Shown here in pieces: positions 1 to 8,807 of a stretch of DNA of 64,000 bases (its first letter is position 1; every line of letters begins with the position of its first letter). The notes under the pieces are model-generated. The model had not been told where the DNA came from, ran no database searches, and saw nothing but the letters and a program-made list of their open reading frames with translations. The position numbers and the translations under genes are program-made. Source of the DNA: Algoriphagus kandeliae (lineage in GTDB: Bacteria > Bacteroidota > Bacteroidia > Cytophagales > Cyclobacteriaceae); the NCBI RefSeq assembly GCF_004571135.1, contig NZ_SPSB01000001.1:987219-1051218 (forward strand). The letters run 5' to 3'.

Positions 1-224
1 TCATTTACATAAACTGTTCGGATTTGGTCCCGATAAAAAAATGAATCATCCTCAAAATCATTTTCCCCAAAATAAATCCGCTCTTCCACTTCATAGGTCC
101 AATAATTCCCAATCAGAAGCGGAAAAAAATCAAATGAATTAGTAGGAATAGGGTTTTCTATTTCCCGATCACATGAAAAGAGAAATAGGAAGGGAAAAAA
201 TAAAAAGAGTACTTGTTTTTTCAT
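1..224 (-). CDS. Lipoprotein, 3' part beyond the window edge
   Basis: An open frame starts with ATG at 224 and runs to the left edge without a stop, giving 74 visible residues. The N-terminus is a lipoprotein signal: two lysines, a Phe/Leu-rich core and a lipobox LFSC with the lipid-carrying Cys at residue 18. After it comes a segment FFPLLIGNYWTYEVEE, a pattern often seen at the start of small Bacteroidota lipoproteins of unknown role. It is divergent from the TrpF-like gene at 346. The function cannot be told from this fragment. That it is a gene is likely, because of the clean signal peptide and the uninterrupted frame. Confidence 0.7.
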   Translation of the reverse strand, partial: MKKQVLFLFFPFLFLFSCDREIENPIPTNSFDFFPLLIGNYWTYEVEERIYFGENDFEDDSFFYRDQIRTVYVN

Positions 225-345
225 AAATCCTAGAAGCCTAAAATTAAGCTTTTTTTACCAAAAACAGCACTAAGAGAATTTCAGAACTATACGACATACT
301 GGTAAAACAAGCACGAATGAGTAACTTCGCCCAAAATTCAATGGA

Positions 346-966
346 ATGGCTTTAAGTACTTTTGTAAAGATAAGTGGTGTCACAAATCTCAGTGATGCCC
401 GCTACAGTTCTGGGATGTATGTGGATGTAATCGGGTTTTGCCTGGATGAAGCCTCTGAAAAGTTTGTTCCCCCTACTTTATTTTCAGAAATCACAGGTTG
501 GGTTTCTGGATGTGATTTTTGTGCTGAATTTAAAGATGATGACTCACATGTTGTTTCTCAAAAACTAAGTAAATACCAGAACATCAGCTGGATTCAGCAT
601 AATCACCTTGATGTTTTATTAGAGTTTGCAGATCAGGGATACCAATTGATTTTTGAAGCACCTCTTCAAGAAATCAGACATATTGAGGATGAAGTGGCTG
701 AAAAAATCAAAACCAAAGGAATTCATTTATTACTGACAACTGATTCCGCAACTTTGGATGGAGATCAGCTGAAATCTGTAGCACTGATAGCTAAAAAGGC
801 TAAAGTCATTTTAGCTGGTGGAATTTCCCCTTTTAATGTAAAAAGCCTGATCAATGACTTGAATCTATTCGGAATTGCCCTTGAAGGCGGTGAAGAAATC
901 AAGCCTGGATTAAAGGATTATGATGAATTAGCTGAGATTCTTGAAGAACTTGAAATCGAAGACTAA
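346..966 (+). CDS. TrpF-like beta/alpha-barrel protein (phosphoribosylanthranilate isomerase homologue, active site altered)
   Basis: 206 residues, the usual TrpF length. The N-terminal strand VKISGVTNLSDARY (residues 7-20) matches the TrpF KICG..R.DA pattern. The phosphate-binding end is also TrpF-like: LAGGISPFNV near residue 157, then ALEGGEEIKPGLKD (178-191), like the family's SSGVE..PG.KD. The catalytic Cys of TrpF is Ser10 here, and the LLLD acid site reads LLLTTD (128-133), so the general acid is shifted or lost. No other trp gene is nearby. A TAACTTCG box at 322-329 could be its -7 element. Family membership is fairly sure. Isomerase activity is doubtful, and another small-sugar-phosphate role is possible. 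Confidence 0.7.
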   Translation: MALSTFVKISGVTNLSDARYSSGMYVDVIGFCLDEASEKFVPPTLFSEITGWVSGCDFCAEFKDDDSHVVSQKLSKYQNISWIQHNHLDVLLEFADQGYQLIFEAPLQEIRHIEDEVAEKIKTKGIHLLLTTDSATLDGDQLKSVALIAKKAKVILAGGISPFNVKSLINDLNLFGIALEGGEEIKPGLKDYDELAEILEELEIED

Positions 967-986
967 TTTCTATTTCAACTCATCTC

Positions 987-1934
987 CTATTCCCAAAGAT
1001 CGCTTAATTCATAAGGACTTTGCCCTTGAGTGAAAAAAGTACCATCCACAAAACGATGAGAAATACCAATGTCTCGTAATTCCATCATATCGTGATCGTC
1101 AAGTTTTAAATCAGCAGCTTTAAGATTCGCTATGATTCGGTCTTGATTGACTGATTTAGGGATTACCACGATATCGCGTGCCACCGACCAAGCAATCAAA
1201 ACTTGACCTTCTGAAACCCCATGTTTTCTGGCGATTTCTCGAACGACAGGGTTTGTCAAAAGTTTGGGGTCATTTTGATGTTTTTCTGCACGAGAATCTG
1301 GAGAACCAAGCGGACTATATGCAGTCAACAAGATGTGATGCTGCCTGCAGTATTCTACCAGTTTTTCTTGTGGCAGGAAGGGATGCATCTCAATTTGGTT
1401 CATTTCAGGCACCTCCTCGTTCATCTTAATCAGTTCCAGTAGTTTGGTGCTATTAAAGTTAGATACTCCAATATGACGAGCTTTTCCAAGAGATTTTTGC
1501 TCCTGCATAGCTGACCAAGTTTGTGTCAAAGGGACATCCTCATACGTATAAAATTCTTCTCGATGGGTAGCAAAGCTGACCCCATGCTTGAATGAAATCG
1601 GCCAATGAATCAAATAAAGGTTTAAATAATCAACTCCCAAATCTTCCAAAGTCTTGTCCAAAGCAGGTCCTACATCCTCAAAACGATGAGAATCATTCCA
1701 TAGCTTGGAAGTCAAAAACACATCCGATCGCTGTACGATGCCGGCTCGAATGGCTTCAGCTAATCCTTCCCCCACTTCTTTTTCATTCCCATAGATAGCC
1801 GCACAGTCAATATGTCGGTATCCGGCTTCCAAAGCCCAATAAACGGCCTGTTTAACTTCCCCAGGTTTACTTTTCCAAGTTCCCAAACCCAAAATGGGCA
1901 TTTTATCTCCGTTCCTAAAAATCACATTTTTCAT
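987..1934 (-). CDS. Aldo/keto reductase
   Basis: NADPH-dependent carbonyl reductase of the AKR fold, 315 residues. Visible motifs are ILGLGTWKS at the first strand, HIDCAAIYGNEKEVG with the catalytic Asp and Tyr, TSKLW with the catalytic Lys, YLIHWP with the catalytic His, IGVSNF, and the cofactor-binding IPKSVNQDRI near the end. The open frame extends upstream into the neighbour, but a GGAGG at 1941-1945 lies just before ATGs at 1937 and 1934. The second gives the family-typical start MKNVIFRNGD and a better 6-nt spacing. The gene lies 101 bp downstream of the DUF6807 gene on the same strand and may be co-transcribed. The substrate (sugar aldehyde, xylose or other) cannot be fixed from sequence. 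Confidence 0.9.
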   Translation of the reverse strand: MKNVIFRNGDKMPILGLGTWKSKPGEVKQAVYWALEAGYRHIDCAAIYGNEKEVGEGLAEAIRAGIVQRSDVFLTSKLWNDSHRFEDVGPALDKTLEDLGVDYLNLYLIHWPISFKHGVSFATHREEFYTYEDVPLTQTWSAMQEQKSLGKARHIGVSNFNSTKLLELIKMNEEVPEMNQIEMHPFLPQEKLVEYCRQHHILLTAYSPLGSPDSRAEKHQNDPKLLTNPVVREIARKHGVSEGQVLIAWSVARDIVVIPKSVNQDRIIANLKAADLKLDDHDMMELRDIGISHRFVDGTFFTQGQSPYELSDLWE

Positions 1935-2035
1935 CATATTCCTCCAATCGAAGTATTTTCTTTGAAATAAACGATTACAAATCAAAAGGTCAATCAAAAC
2001 CATGAATTTGGAATCAATCAAGACCCTAATTAACT

Positions 2036-3007
2036 CTATTTTTGACCCGAAAAGGTTTTCCAATATTCATCGGCTTCAGATACCTCTAATATCCCATCAA
2101 AGACAATCAGCCGATATTGAAGTTGGTAAGTTTTTTCTGGCAAAATTTCCCAAGGATGAAACCGGGTCGGGGTAAAATTCAAAAAGACATTTTCAACCCC
2201 TTCATTAGAATCTTCCGGCCAAACACGTAGCGGTTCGGGATGCTCAAAGTTCTTAGGATGGCTTAATATCAACAATCCACTTGAGCCTTGGGGCGAATTA
2301 GATTTTCCATATACCAAAACCCATCGAGCCCTTGTTCCATCTGAATTTTCCCTCTGATTTCCTTCAGAAGTGAGGATTTTGCTGTTTTTCGGTCCCCATT
2401 CCTTTCTCGCCCGAAATGCAATGCCTCCTCCATAGCGGTAAGCTTCGAATAAAATTGGCGAATCCAATTGATTGGTAAATTCTGAAGTGTAATCTACTTG
2501 ATATCGGTCCGATTGAAGAGCTTCCACTCGAATTCGAAGATTTTCCACCATGGCGATTTTTGGAGATGATTTTCCGGTAAAATCAATGTGATTTTGTCGA
2601 ACTGTGATTTCTGCTCCAAAAGAGTCGACTTTTGTGTCAAGTACCTGATCAAATTCCACGAGTCCTTTTACATCACCTAGGTTCCAAAAATCAACTTCCC
2701 TTCCTTCAATCTTCGTTTTTGTCCAAGGGCCCCATATCCCATAATGATGATAATGATCCGCAGGTTGAATTCTAGTCAATATTTCTCCGCTAGTGGTCGC
2801 CAAGGGATGAATAAACCCAGATTTTGAAAATAAAGTATCAATTCCTAAAGGAATGGGTGCTTTGCTTTTTTGGTAGACCAATACTTGAACATCATTCATC
2901 AAAAAGTTAAAACTTGAATCATTTTCTACCAATTGGATCAATTGAGAGTACACAAGATTGGGAAGTGTCCAAAAAATGATCCCTAGGATAAATACTTTGA
3001 ATCGCAT
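2036..3007 (-). CDS. Secreted DUF6807 (PmoA-like) family protein
   Basis: 323 residues with an N-terminal signal peptide ending near VYSQ (residue 22). The segment IQPADHYHHYGIWGPWTK carries the His-rich DH.HH.G.W signature of the DUF6807 family, sometimes labelled PmoA-like by automatic annotation although it is unrelated to methane oxidation. Members are commonly found beside secreted sugar-related oxidoreductases and ThuA proteins in Bacteroidota. Here the divergent neighbour, only 52 bp away, is a ThuA-domain protein, which supports a shared role, probably carbohydrate turnover in the periplasm (inference). The biochemical activity of the family is not established. Confidence 0.82.
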   Translation of the reverse strand: MRFKVFILGIIFWTLPNLVYSQLIQLVENDSSFNFLMNDVQVLVYQKSKAPIPLGIDTLFSKSGFIHPLATTSGEILTRIQPADHYHHYGIWGPWTKTKIEGREVDFWNLGDVKGLVEFDQVLDTKVDSFGAEITVRQNHIDFTGKSSPKIAMVENLRIRVEALQSDRYQVDYTSEFTNQLDSPILFEAYRYGGGIAFRARKEWGPKNSKILTSEGNQRENSDGTRARWVLVYGKSNSPQGSSGLLILSHPKNFEHPEPLRVWPEDSNEGVENVFLNFTPTRFHPWEILPEKTYQLQYRLIVFDGILEVSEADEYWKTFSGQK

Positions 3008-3059
3008 GGTTTTTTATTGAAATTGGAAGATTGTTGATCCACTGAAAAGCTACTAAACT

Positions 3060-4016
3060 TTGAGAACATTCAGAATTAAAAGCCTTCTTTACTTGACGAT
3101 TTCCCTCGTCTTTTTGATCCTATCCGGAGCCCAGAATTCCTTTTCGCAGGACCTTCCTGAAATCCAATATGACGAAAAATGGAATCAAAAAATACAGCAG
3201 ATCGCACCCAGCCAAACAAGATTCCCTTATTCGGCCAAGAAAAAGATTTTGGTCTTTTCTCTGCACACAGGGTTTGAGCATTGGGTGATTCCCCATACGG
3301 AAGAAATGATCAAAATTTTAGGTGAAAAGTCCGGTGCATTTGAAGTAACTGGAAGTAAGGATATCGAACTATTCGAATTGGAAAATCTAAAAGAATTTGA
3401 TGCAATTGTCTTGAATAATACCTGTTCCAAGCCAGATCATCGAAATTTATTTTGGGATCAATTGAGTTTCGAATCCGATGAGGATTCCGTCATCTTGATG
3501 AAAAAGGCACTTCAACTAGAAAAAAACCTGATTGATTATGTGAAATCCGGAGGAGGGTTAATGGTTTTGCACGGCGGAATTACAACCCAGAATAAATCTC
3601 AAGCATTCAGTGATTTGGTCGGTGGAAGTTTTGATTACCACCCACCGCAGCAATCTATTAACGTTCAGGTAGAGGATTCAACTCACCCCTTGACTCAAGC
3701 CTTTTCTTCTGGGAGTTTCGTCCATGTGGATGAACCCTATTTTTACATGAATGCCTACGAAAAGATGGATTTCCGACCACTTTTATATTTCAATAATCAA
3801 GAAATCAAAAACCAACGCAAAGGAAAGGAAATGAGTAGCGGCAAAACTTACGCTGCCTGGATACGATCAGAGGGAAAGGGGAAGGTCTTTTATGCTGCAC
3901 CTTCCCACAACGCCCAAAGCTTTGAAAACCCAGAATTGCTACAATTTTTCCTAGACGGACTTCAATATATAGTTGGAGATGTGGCTTGTGATGATTCTCC
4001 TATTCAGGAAAATTAA
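3060..4016 (+). CDS. Secreted ThuA-domain protein
   Basis: 318 residues. The start is the TTG at 3060: the frame's signal peptide (MRTFRIKSLLYLTIS to about residue 30, ending SFSQ) begins exactly there, and the next in-frame Met lies deep inside the domain. The mature part is a ThuA/trehalose-utilization domain with a class-I amidotransferase-like fold: KILVFSLHTGFEHW, a nucleophile-elbow-like region GGGLMVLHGGITT, VGGSFDYHPP, and APSHNAQSF near the end. It ends one base before the convergent FAD oxidoreductase and is divergent from the DUF6807 gene. ThuA proteins are linked to sugar metabolism, but their reaction is poorly defined. No clear Shine-Dalgarno is seen, as is usual in this phylum. 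Confidence 0.83.
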   Translation: MRTFRIKSLLYLTISLVFLILSGAQNSFSQDLPEIQYDEKWNQKIQQIAPSQTRFPYSAKKKILVFSLHTGFEHWVIPHTEEMIKILGEKSGAFEVTGSKDIELFELENLKEFDAIVLNNTCSKPDHRNLFWDQLSFESDEDSVILMKKALQLEKNLIDYVKSGGGLMVLHGGITTQNKSQAFSDLVGGSFDYHPPQQSINVQVEDSTHPLTQAFSSGSFVHVDEPYFYMNAYEKMDFRPLLYFNNQEIKNQRKGKEMSSGKTYAAWIRSEGKGKVFYAAPSHNAQSFENPELLQFFLDGLQYIVGDVACDDSPIQEN

Positions 4017-4017
4017 A

Positions 4018-5265
4018 TTAATGAGTTGGCATAAAGGAATGAATAACCGCCTCTGCGGCTATTCTACCTGAGGTCATTGCTGCATTGATTGATCCATTCA
4101 ACAAGTAATCACCTGCCAAATAAACCTGATCTGAAATCTTACACTCCGTAAAAGGAATAGTGTATTTTAAATCATCAACATGAGGTAATGCATAGTTGAT
4201 ATGGTAACTTTTAATGAATTTGAAGAAATCAGATTTAATCCCTGAAATTTGGCTCAATTCTTTTTGAACTTGCCGAATTAGCTCTTTTTCGTCCAAATCA
4301 GATTCCAACACCGTTACGGATAACAACGCCTTTCCATCTTTGCTGTATTCAGGAGAAACATCATCCATAAAGACAATATTATTTACCAGATGCTCACCCG
4401 GTAATAACCCAATCATAGGACGAGCCAAAAAGGATTTTTGAAGGGAAAAATAAAGGTTTATCACCGATTGAGGAGGGGCAAACTGTCCTTGAAGCTGCTT
4501 CATCACTTTATCCGGTTGAACAGCTATAATGATTCGATCGGCCTCTAATTGTTCCCCATTTTTAAGTAAAACGGTTGATCCCTGAACCTCTTCAACTGGA
4601 TGATTGAAATAAATCTGAGTGGAACTAAGCTGCTCCCGAATCATTGCCGGAATCTCCCCCATTCCCTTTTCAGGCACAGCAGCATGTCCAATTGCAAACA
4701 TTTTAAAAATAAACTCAAACATTCGGGAGGAAGTATTCAAGTGCTTTTCTAAAAAAATGCCCCTGAAAAACGGTTTGAAGAAATTCTCGATGATTTGATC
4801 AGAAAAACCATAATCCTTCAAATACTGATGGGTGGGAATACTCTTAGAACTGAAAATTTCATCTAAACTTTTTTGTTTCAGATCTTGAGTCAGTGTAAAC
4901 ATCTTTACCTTATCCATAAAGGTCCCCACTTTAGAAAATGCCATACTGACAACCTTCAAAGGATTCCTCAATGGATCAGAAATGATATAGGATTCGTTTT
5001 CATCAAAAATGACTGCTCCCGGATCAAATTTTTTGAGATGAAGTGCCTGAAAATCCAAATACTTTTTTACTTCTGGATAAGCAGTATTTAAAACCTGAAA
5101 TCCGTGATCCAGTAAAAAACCATCTACTTCATCTGTCTTCATTCTACCACCTATGCGGTCAGATGCCTCTAAAATTATGGGCTGAAATCCGGATTTTTCT
5201 AATTCTAAAGCAGCTATCAAGCCGGACAATCCGGCACCGATAATGTAAATTTTTTCTTCTTTCAT
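4018..5265 (-). CDS. NAD(P)/FAD-dependent amine-oxidase-type oxidoreductase
   Basis: 415 residues. The N-terminal Rossmann motif IIGAGLSGLIAALELE is followed by the acidic ribose-binding end ILEASDRIGGRM, the standard dinucleotide site of the amine oxidase/protoporphyrinogen oxidase/phytoene desaturase superfamily. The C-terminus carries the second FAD motif VYLAGDYLLNGSINAAMTSG. No signal peptide is seen, so it is cytoplasmic. It is a stand-alone gene, tail to tail with the ThuA gene. No carotenoid or haem gene is nearby, so the substrate is open. Similar Bacteroidota proteins are usually annotated only as FAD-dependent oxidoreductase. Confidence 0.85.
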   Translation of the reverse strand: MKEEKIYIIGAGLSGLIAALELEKSGFQPIILEASDRIGGRMKTDEVDGFLLDHGFQVLNTAYPEVKKYLDFQALHLKKFDPGAVIFDENESYIISDPLRNPLKVVSMAFSKVGTFMDKVKMFTLTQDLKQKSLDEIFSSKSIPTHQYLKDYGFSDQIIENFFKPFFRGIFLEKHLNTSSRMFEFIFKMFAIGHAAVPEKGMGEIPAMIREQLSSTQIYFNHPVEEVQGSTVLLKNGEQLEADRIIIAVQPDKVMKQLQGQFAPPQSVINLYFSLQKSFLARPMIGLLPGEHLVNNIVFMDDVSPEYSKDGKALLSVTVLESDLDEKELIRQVQKELSQISGIKSDFFKFIKSYHINYALPHVDDLKYTIPFTECKISDQVYLAGDYLLNGSINAAMTSGRIAAEAVIHSFMPTH

Positions 5266-5350
5266 AGTCTACTGGGTAAAATTGCAGAAAACAATTTTCT
5301 TTAGAAAGTGCTAATTTCTATTCATCAATAACTGATGATTAGGCAAAGAG

Positions 5351-5370
5351 TTTGATCCAAATTGATCAAA
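5351..5370. promoter_or_regulatory. Inverted repeat, possible operator
   Basis: TTTGATC, a 6-nt spacer and GATCAAA form a perfect 7-bp inverted repeat in the 163-bp gap between the divergent FAD oxidoreductase and serine hydrolase genes. Position and symmetry fit a dimeric repressor site. There is no independent support. Confidence 0.3.
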
Positions 5371-5428
5371 TACACCAATGGTCTCAGCCAATTCAAAGCT
5401 TTTTCTTAAAATCACAAAAAAATCCAAA

Positions 5429-6643
5429 ATGAAGAATTTATTCCTGCTGGCTATCATCCTAACATTTGGAGCATTTCAAATAAGTGCCCAAACCTACTTT
5501 CCTGAAAAGGGAAATTGGGAGAAAAAATCTCCAGAAGAACTCAACCTTAACCCAGAAAAAATTCAGGAAGCCATTGAATTCGCTATTTCTCACGAAAGCG
5601 ATGCTAATCCAAATTTGAAAATCGCACATTACGAAAGTGCCTTTGGAAGAGAGCCTTTTGGCTATCCAATTGGTCCTATGAAAACACGAGGACCTGCCAC
5701 CGGTGTGATCATTTACAAAGGCTATGTGGTTGGTCAATGGGGCGACCCAAATCGAGTGGATTTGACCTTTTCAGTAGCGAAAAGTTTCTTATCGACTACA
5801 GCAGGGCTTGCCGTAGAAGAAGGACTGATTCGAAGTGAGCACGATCTGGTTTACCCCTACATGGCTCCAATTTACCCATACAGACCAGAGCGTCTTGGTA
5901 TGAATAAAGCCGATCATTTTGAAGAGGAGGATGTTTTTGAGCTTTTTGACACAGAACATAACCGAAAAATAACCTGGGATCATCTCTTAAGACAAACTTC
6001 TGATTGGGAAGGAAACCTTTGGGGAAAACCTGATTGGGCAGATCGTCCAGCCGAAGGAGTCGCACAAAAGCGGGCCAGGCCGCAAAATGAACCTGGAAGC
6101 AAGTATGAATACAATGATACTCGAGTAAATGTCTTAGCACTCGCACTTTTGAATATTTGGCGAAAGCCACTTCCAATCGTCCTAAAAGAAAAAATTATGG
6201 ACCCAATCGGAGCAAGTGATACCTGGAGATGGACAGGCTATGAAAACTCCTTTATAGTTATGGATGGGCAAATCGTTCAATCTGTCAGCGGAGGTTCCCA
6301 CTGGGGAGGCGGAATGATGCTTTCAGCTTGGGACCAAGCCCGATTCGGGTATTTGACCCTTCGAAACGGAAACTGGGGAGGAAAGCAATTGATATCCGAG
6401 GAATGGATCAAAAAGTCAAAAATTCCTACTCCTGCCAATCCCGGGTATGGATTTATGAATTATTTCTTGAATCAAGATAAACAACAAGTGCCTGCCGCTC
6501 CTGAAACTGCCTTTTTGCATATTGGGGCAGGAACTAACATGATTTATGTTGATCCTGAAAATGATTTAGTAATTGTTGCAAGATGGATTCCAAATGGAGA
6601 CAAAGCTGAATTGGTCCGATTAGTTTTAGAAAGTATCCAATAA
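5429..6643 (+). CDS. Secreted serine hydrolase (beta-lactamase/penicillin-binding-like)
   Basis: 404 residues from the ATG at 5429. A longer frame begins at 5378, but only the 5429 start puts a signal peptide (MKNLFLLAIILTFGAF..SAQ) at the N-terminus. The catalytic tetrad S-x-x-K is FSVAKSF with Ser115 and Lys118; a Tyr-x-Asn-like YEYND follows about 135 residues later, and a Gly-rich GGSHWGGGM lies downstream. This is the class C beta-lactamase/esterase (PF00144) fold. Substrates in this family range from peptides to esters and lactams; nothing here points to antibiotic resistance. An ABM-domain gene follows after 11 bp and is probably co-transcribed. Confidence 0.87.
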   Translation: MKNLFLLAIILTFGAFQISAQTYFPEKGNWEKKSPEELNLNPEKIQEAIEFAISHESDANPNLKIAHYESAFGREPFGYPIGPMKTRGPATGVIIYKGYVVGQWGDPNRVDLTFSVAKSFLSTTAGLAVEEGLIRSEHDLVYPYMAPIYPYRPERLGMNKADHFEEEDVFELFDTEHNRKITWDHLLRQTSDWEGNLWGKPDWADRPAEGVAQKRARPQNEPGSKYEYNDTRVNVLALALLNIWRKPLPIVLKEKIMDPIGASDTWRWTGYENSFIVMDGQIVQSVSGGSHWGGGMMLSAWDQARFGYLTLRNGNWGGKQLISEEWIKKSKIPTPANPGYGFMNYFLNQDKQQVPAAPETAFLHIGAGTNMIYVDPENDLVIVARWIPNGDKAELVRLVLESIQ

Positions 6644-6654
6644 TTGCGCTTCAA

Positions 6655-6972
6655 ATGATTGCTCCTACTCCAAATCCGCCTTATTACGCAGTGATTTTCA
6701 CAAATTATTTAACTGAAAATCAAGATGGATACCATGAAATGGCTGAACGCATGGTGGAATTGGCAAAGGAGCAATCGGGCTATTTGGGGCATGAAAGTGT
6801 GCGGGACCAAATGGGTATTACAATCAGTTATTGGAGAGACTTAGAATCTATCAAAAAATGGAAAGAAGAAGCTGAACATCAACTAGCCCAACAACTGGGA
6901 AGAGAACAATGGTATCAATCCTTCAAAACGAGAATCTGTCTTGTGGAAAAGGATTATGGGTTCGAGCGTTAG
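6655..6972 (+). CDS. Antibiotic biosynthesis monooxygenase (ABM) domain protein
   Basis: 105 residues, a single ABM ferredoxin-like barrel. Diagnostic stretches are YYAVIFTN, MAERMVELAKEQSGYLGHES and ISYWRDLESIKKWK, where the YW..LE.I..W pattern is typical of the family. Members act as small cofactor-free monooxygenases or haem/quinone-handling proteins, but many have no known reaction. It directly follows the serine hydrolase and ends 6 bp before the convergent barrel gene. The family is clear; the function is unknown. Confidence 0.85.
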   Translation: MIAPTPNPPYYAVIFTNYLTENQDGYHEMAERMVELAKEQSGYLGHESVRDQMGITISYWRDLESIKKWKEEAEHQLAQQLGREQWYQSFKTRICLVEKDYGFER

Positions 6973-6978
6973 TGCATT

Positions 6979-7479
6979 TTAAAAAGCATAGCCAAAACTG
7001 ATTCCTATAGACAATGGCCAAAAGAATTCACTCGTGAATACAGGAGTCAAAGAGGCCCTAAATAGAAATCCACCATCTACAGGTTCCCGACGATAGCCAA
7101 AAACCATTGTTCCCACGAAACCATCACCCACGGTTCGGGAATCTCCGACAGTAAAATTATTGTTTTTATCAGCTCCTCTGAGGTAGGTTCCTCCCATTCC
7201 TACTTCGAAATATTTCCCTTCTTTACCAAGCAAGTAATTTAACCCCAAGGGCAAAGTTGTCAGAGAACTACCATCTATAGCGAAATAAGAAACGCCTGCT
7301 TTAAAACCCAATCCATCAAATCGATTCGAAAATCGCTGATCATAGTTGAAAGAGTACGTGATCCCGTTTCCAAATAATTCCACATAGACTCCTCTACCTT
7401 TTTCTCTTTCGGAGGATTGAGCTTGAGCGAAGAATTGAAGTCCTAGAAAAACCAGGATTGCCAAAATGTATTTTTTCAT
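6979..7479 (-). CDS. Outer-membrane beta-barrel-like protein, paralogue of upstream gene
   Basis: 166 residues with signal peptide MKKYILAILVFLGLQ..AQAQ. The mature chain alternates aromatic and small residues, with repeated short strands (YVELFGNGITYSFNYD, FGYRREPVDGGFLFRA) and ends in ISFGYAF with a terminal Phe, the usual end of an outer-membrane barrel. It is clearly homologous to the neighbour at 7489-8064: both share YSFNYD.RF, FGYRR.PVDGGF and GYAF ends. The gap between them is 9 bp, so they are probably one transcript from a tandem duplication. No specific function is recognisable. Confidence 0.75.
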   Translation of the reverse strand: MKKYILAILVFLGLQFFAQAQSSEREKGRGVYVELFGNGITYSFNYDQRFSNRFDGLGFKAGVSYFAIDGSSLTTLPLGLNYLLGKEGKYFEVGMGGTYLRGADKNNNFTVGDSRTVGDGFVGTMVFGYRREPVDGGFLFRASLTPVFTSEFFWPLSIGISFGYAF

Positions 7480-7488
7480 AAACTCACC

Positions 7489-8064
7489 TTAAAAAGCATA
7501 TCCCAATCCCACACCGGCATATAAAGGCCAAAAACCGTTGTTATTGAAGATAGGGTTTAAACTGATTTTCCACATAAATCCCCCATCAACTGGTATTCTA
7601 CGGTACCCGAAATTCATCGTGCCCATCAAACTTGGAGAACCGTCTACATCGAGAATAAAATTGTAATCATTGCCTCCATAATTCGTACATACATACTGCC
7701 CTGAATTTTGATCAAAGTAACCATCTAGGCAATAGTAATCATCACTTTGATTATCAAAAGCGAAAAAAGTCAAGCCAAAACCCATCTCGAAATAATGAGG
7801 CCCCTTTCCATAAAGACGATTTGCCATCACAGGCAAAGAGAAAAAGGATTCACCTCCTGAAAAAGCATATCCACTGGCTCCAACACGAAGCCCCCAGGAA
7901 TCCATTTTTTCCTTGTTGAATCGGAAATCGTAATTGAAGCTGTAAGGAAGTCCCGGACCTCCCAATTCCACAAAAATAGATTGATAGGGTAAGCGAGAAT
8001 TTTCCTGTGCTTTGAGGGATCCTGCAAAGATCAAAATCGCAAGAATTAGAAGAGTTTTTTTCAT
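7489..8064 (-). CDS. Outer-membrane beta-barrel-like protein
   Basis: 191 residues, signal peptide MKKTLLILAILIFAGSLKAQ. It shares the barrel signature and the end GVGLGYAF with the downstream paralogue but carries an extra loop of about 25 residues rich in Asp, Tyr and Asn and holding two cysteines (DDYYCLDGYFD ... YVCTNYGGND), probably surface-exposed and perhaps disulphide-linked. It is the first gene of the pair and is divergent from the lipoprotein gene at 8211. The function is unknown. Confidence 0.75.
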   Translation of the reverse strand: MKKTLLILAILIFAGSLKAQENSRLPYQSIFVELGGPGLPYSFNYDFRFNKEKMDSWGLRVGASGYAFSGGESFFSLPVMANRLYGKGPHYFEMGFGLTFFAFDNQSDDYYCLDGYFDQNSGQYVCTNYGGNDYNFILDVDGSPSLMGTMNFGYRRIPVDGGFMWKISLNPIFNNNGFWPLYAGVGLGYAF

Positions 8065-8210
8065 AGTGATTAAAAATCGTATCGTAATCTGGCTTGGTAA
8101 CGTATTCGGAGAAAGAAAGGATACTAAATCAAATGGAATTTCTAATAAATGTTAAAGAAAGGTCATTTTCTGAAAGCTCGTAATATTTCCATTATTTTAG
8201 TAATAAGTGA

Positions 8211-8804
8211 ATGAAAATGATTCAGAAAAAAACCATATCACTTTTTTCCATTTTAATAGGCTATATGATTCTAATGATCGGTCAGTCTTGCGTTCAGGAG
8301 CAACTTCCAGATTTGTATAGCCGTTGCCCCGATCCACGGAATGCGGCGGCTACCGATATAAATGTTAAATATCTGCCTTTTAAAAATGACCGTTTTTCTA
8401 CTTCATCGGATATTGTCCCCAAACAGGATTTTGAATTGGTCATAGATCTGGAATTTGATTTACTTACCGAAAATCTGAATAAAGGATCAGGATTTGGCTC
8501 CGCTTATGCTCTTTCCTGTATTCCACTCTACAATTTTCAAAACATCTCTAACATTGCCATTACCTTAACTAAACCGCTTGGCAACATTCAGGCAGGTTCA
8601 GACATATCCTATCTATTTGAAAATAGGGAAGATATTCCGCTATCAGAAATTCGGGATTTCAGGAAGTTTGAAAAAACATTTGGGTTGAAATTTACCGGTG
8701 ATATAGAAAATAATTCTCAATTGCATACGAGAACCTACTTATTTTTGAGAGATGGAAGACAGATAATTTTTGATTCTACCTCTCCAATAATTTCAACGAA
8801 CTAA
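8211..8804 (+). CDS. Lipoprotein of unknown function
   Basis: About 197 residues. ATGs at 8211 and 8217 are both possible starts. A hydrophobic segment leads to IGQSC, so the lipid-bearing Cys is residue 27 from the first ATG (25 from the second). The rest is hydrophilic with no motif I recognise; it has a middle Cys (ALSCIPLY) and a C-terminal region with beta-strand character (TYLFLRDGRQIIFDS). It precedes the alpha/beta hydrolase by only 3 bp, so the two are almost certainly co-transcribed and may share a compartment. Confidence 0.7.
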   Translation: MKMIQKKTISLFSILIGYMILMIGQSCVQEQLPDLYSRCPDPRNAAATDINVKYLPFKNDRFSTSSDIVPKQDFELVIDLEFDLLTENLNKGSGFGSAYALSCIPLYNFQNISNIAITLTKPLGNIQAGSDISYLFENREDIPLSEIRDFRKFEKTFGLKFTGDIENNSQLHTRTYLFLRDGRQIIFDSTSPIISTN

Positions 8805-8807
8805 ATC

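Noticed and set aside
1935..2063. 42-codon N-terminal extension of the aldo/keto reductase
   Set aside because: It overlaps the upstream DUF6807 gene, while GGAGG at 1941-1945 marks the ATGs at 1937/1934 as start.
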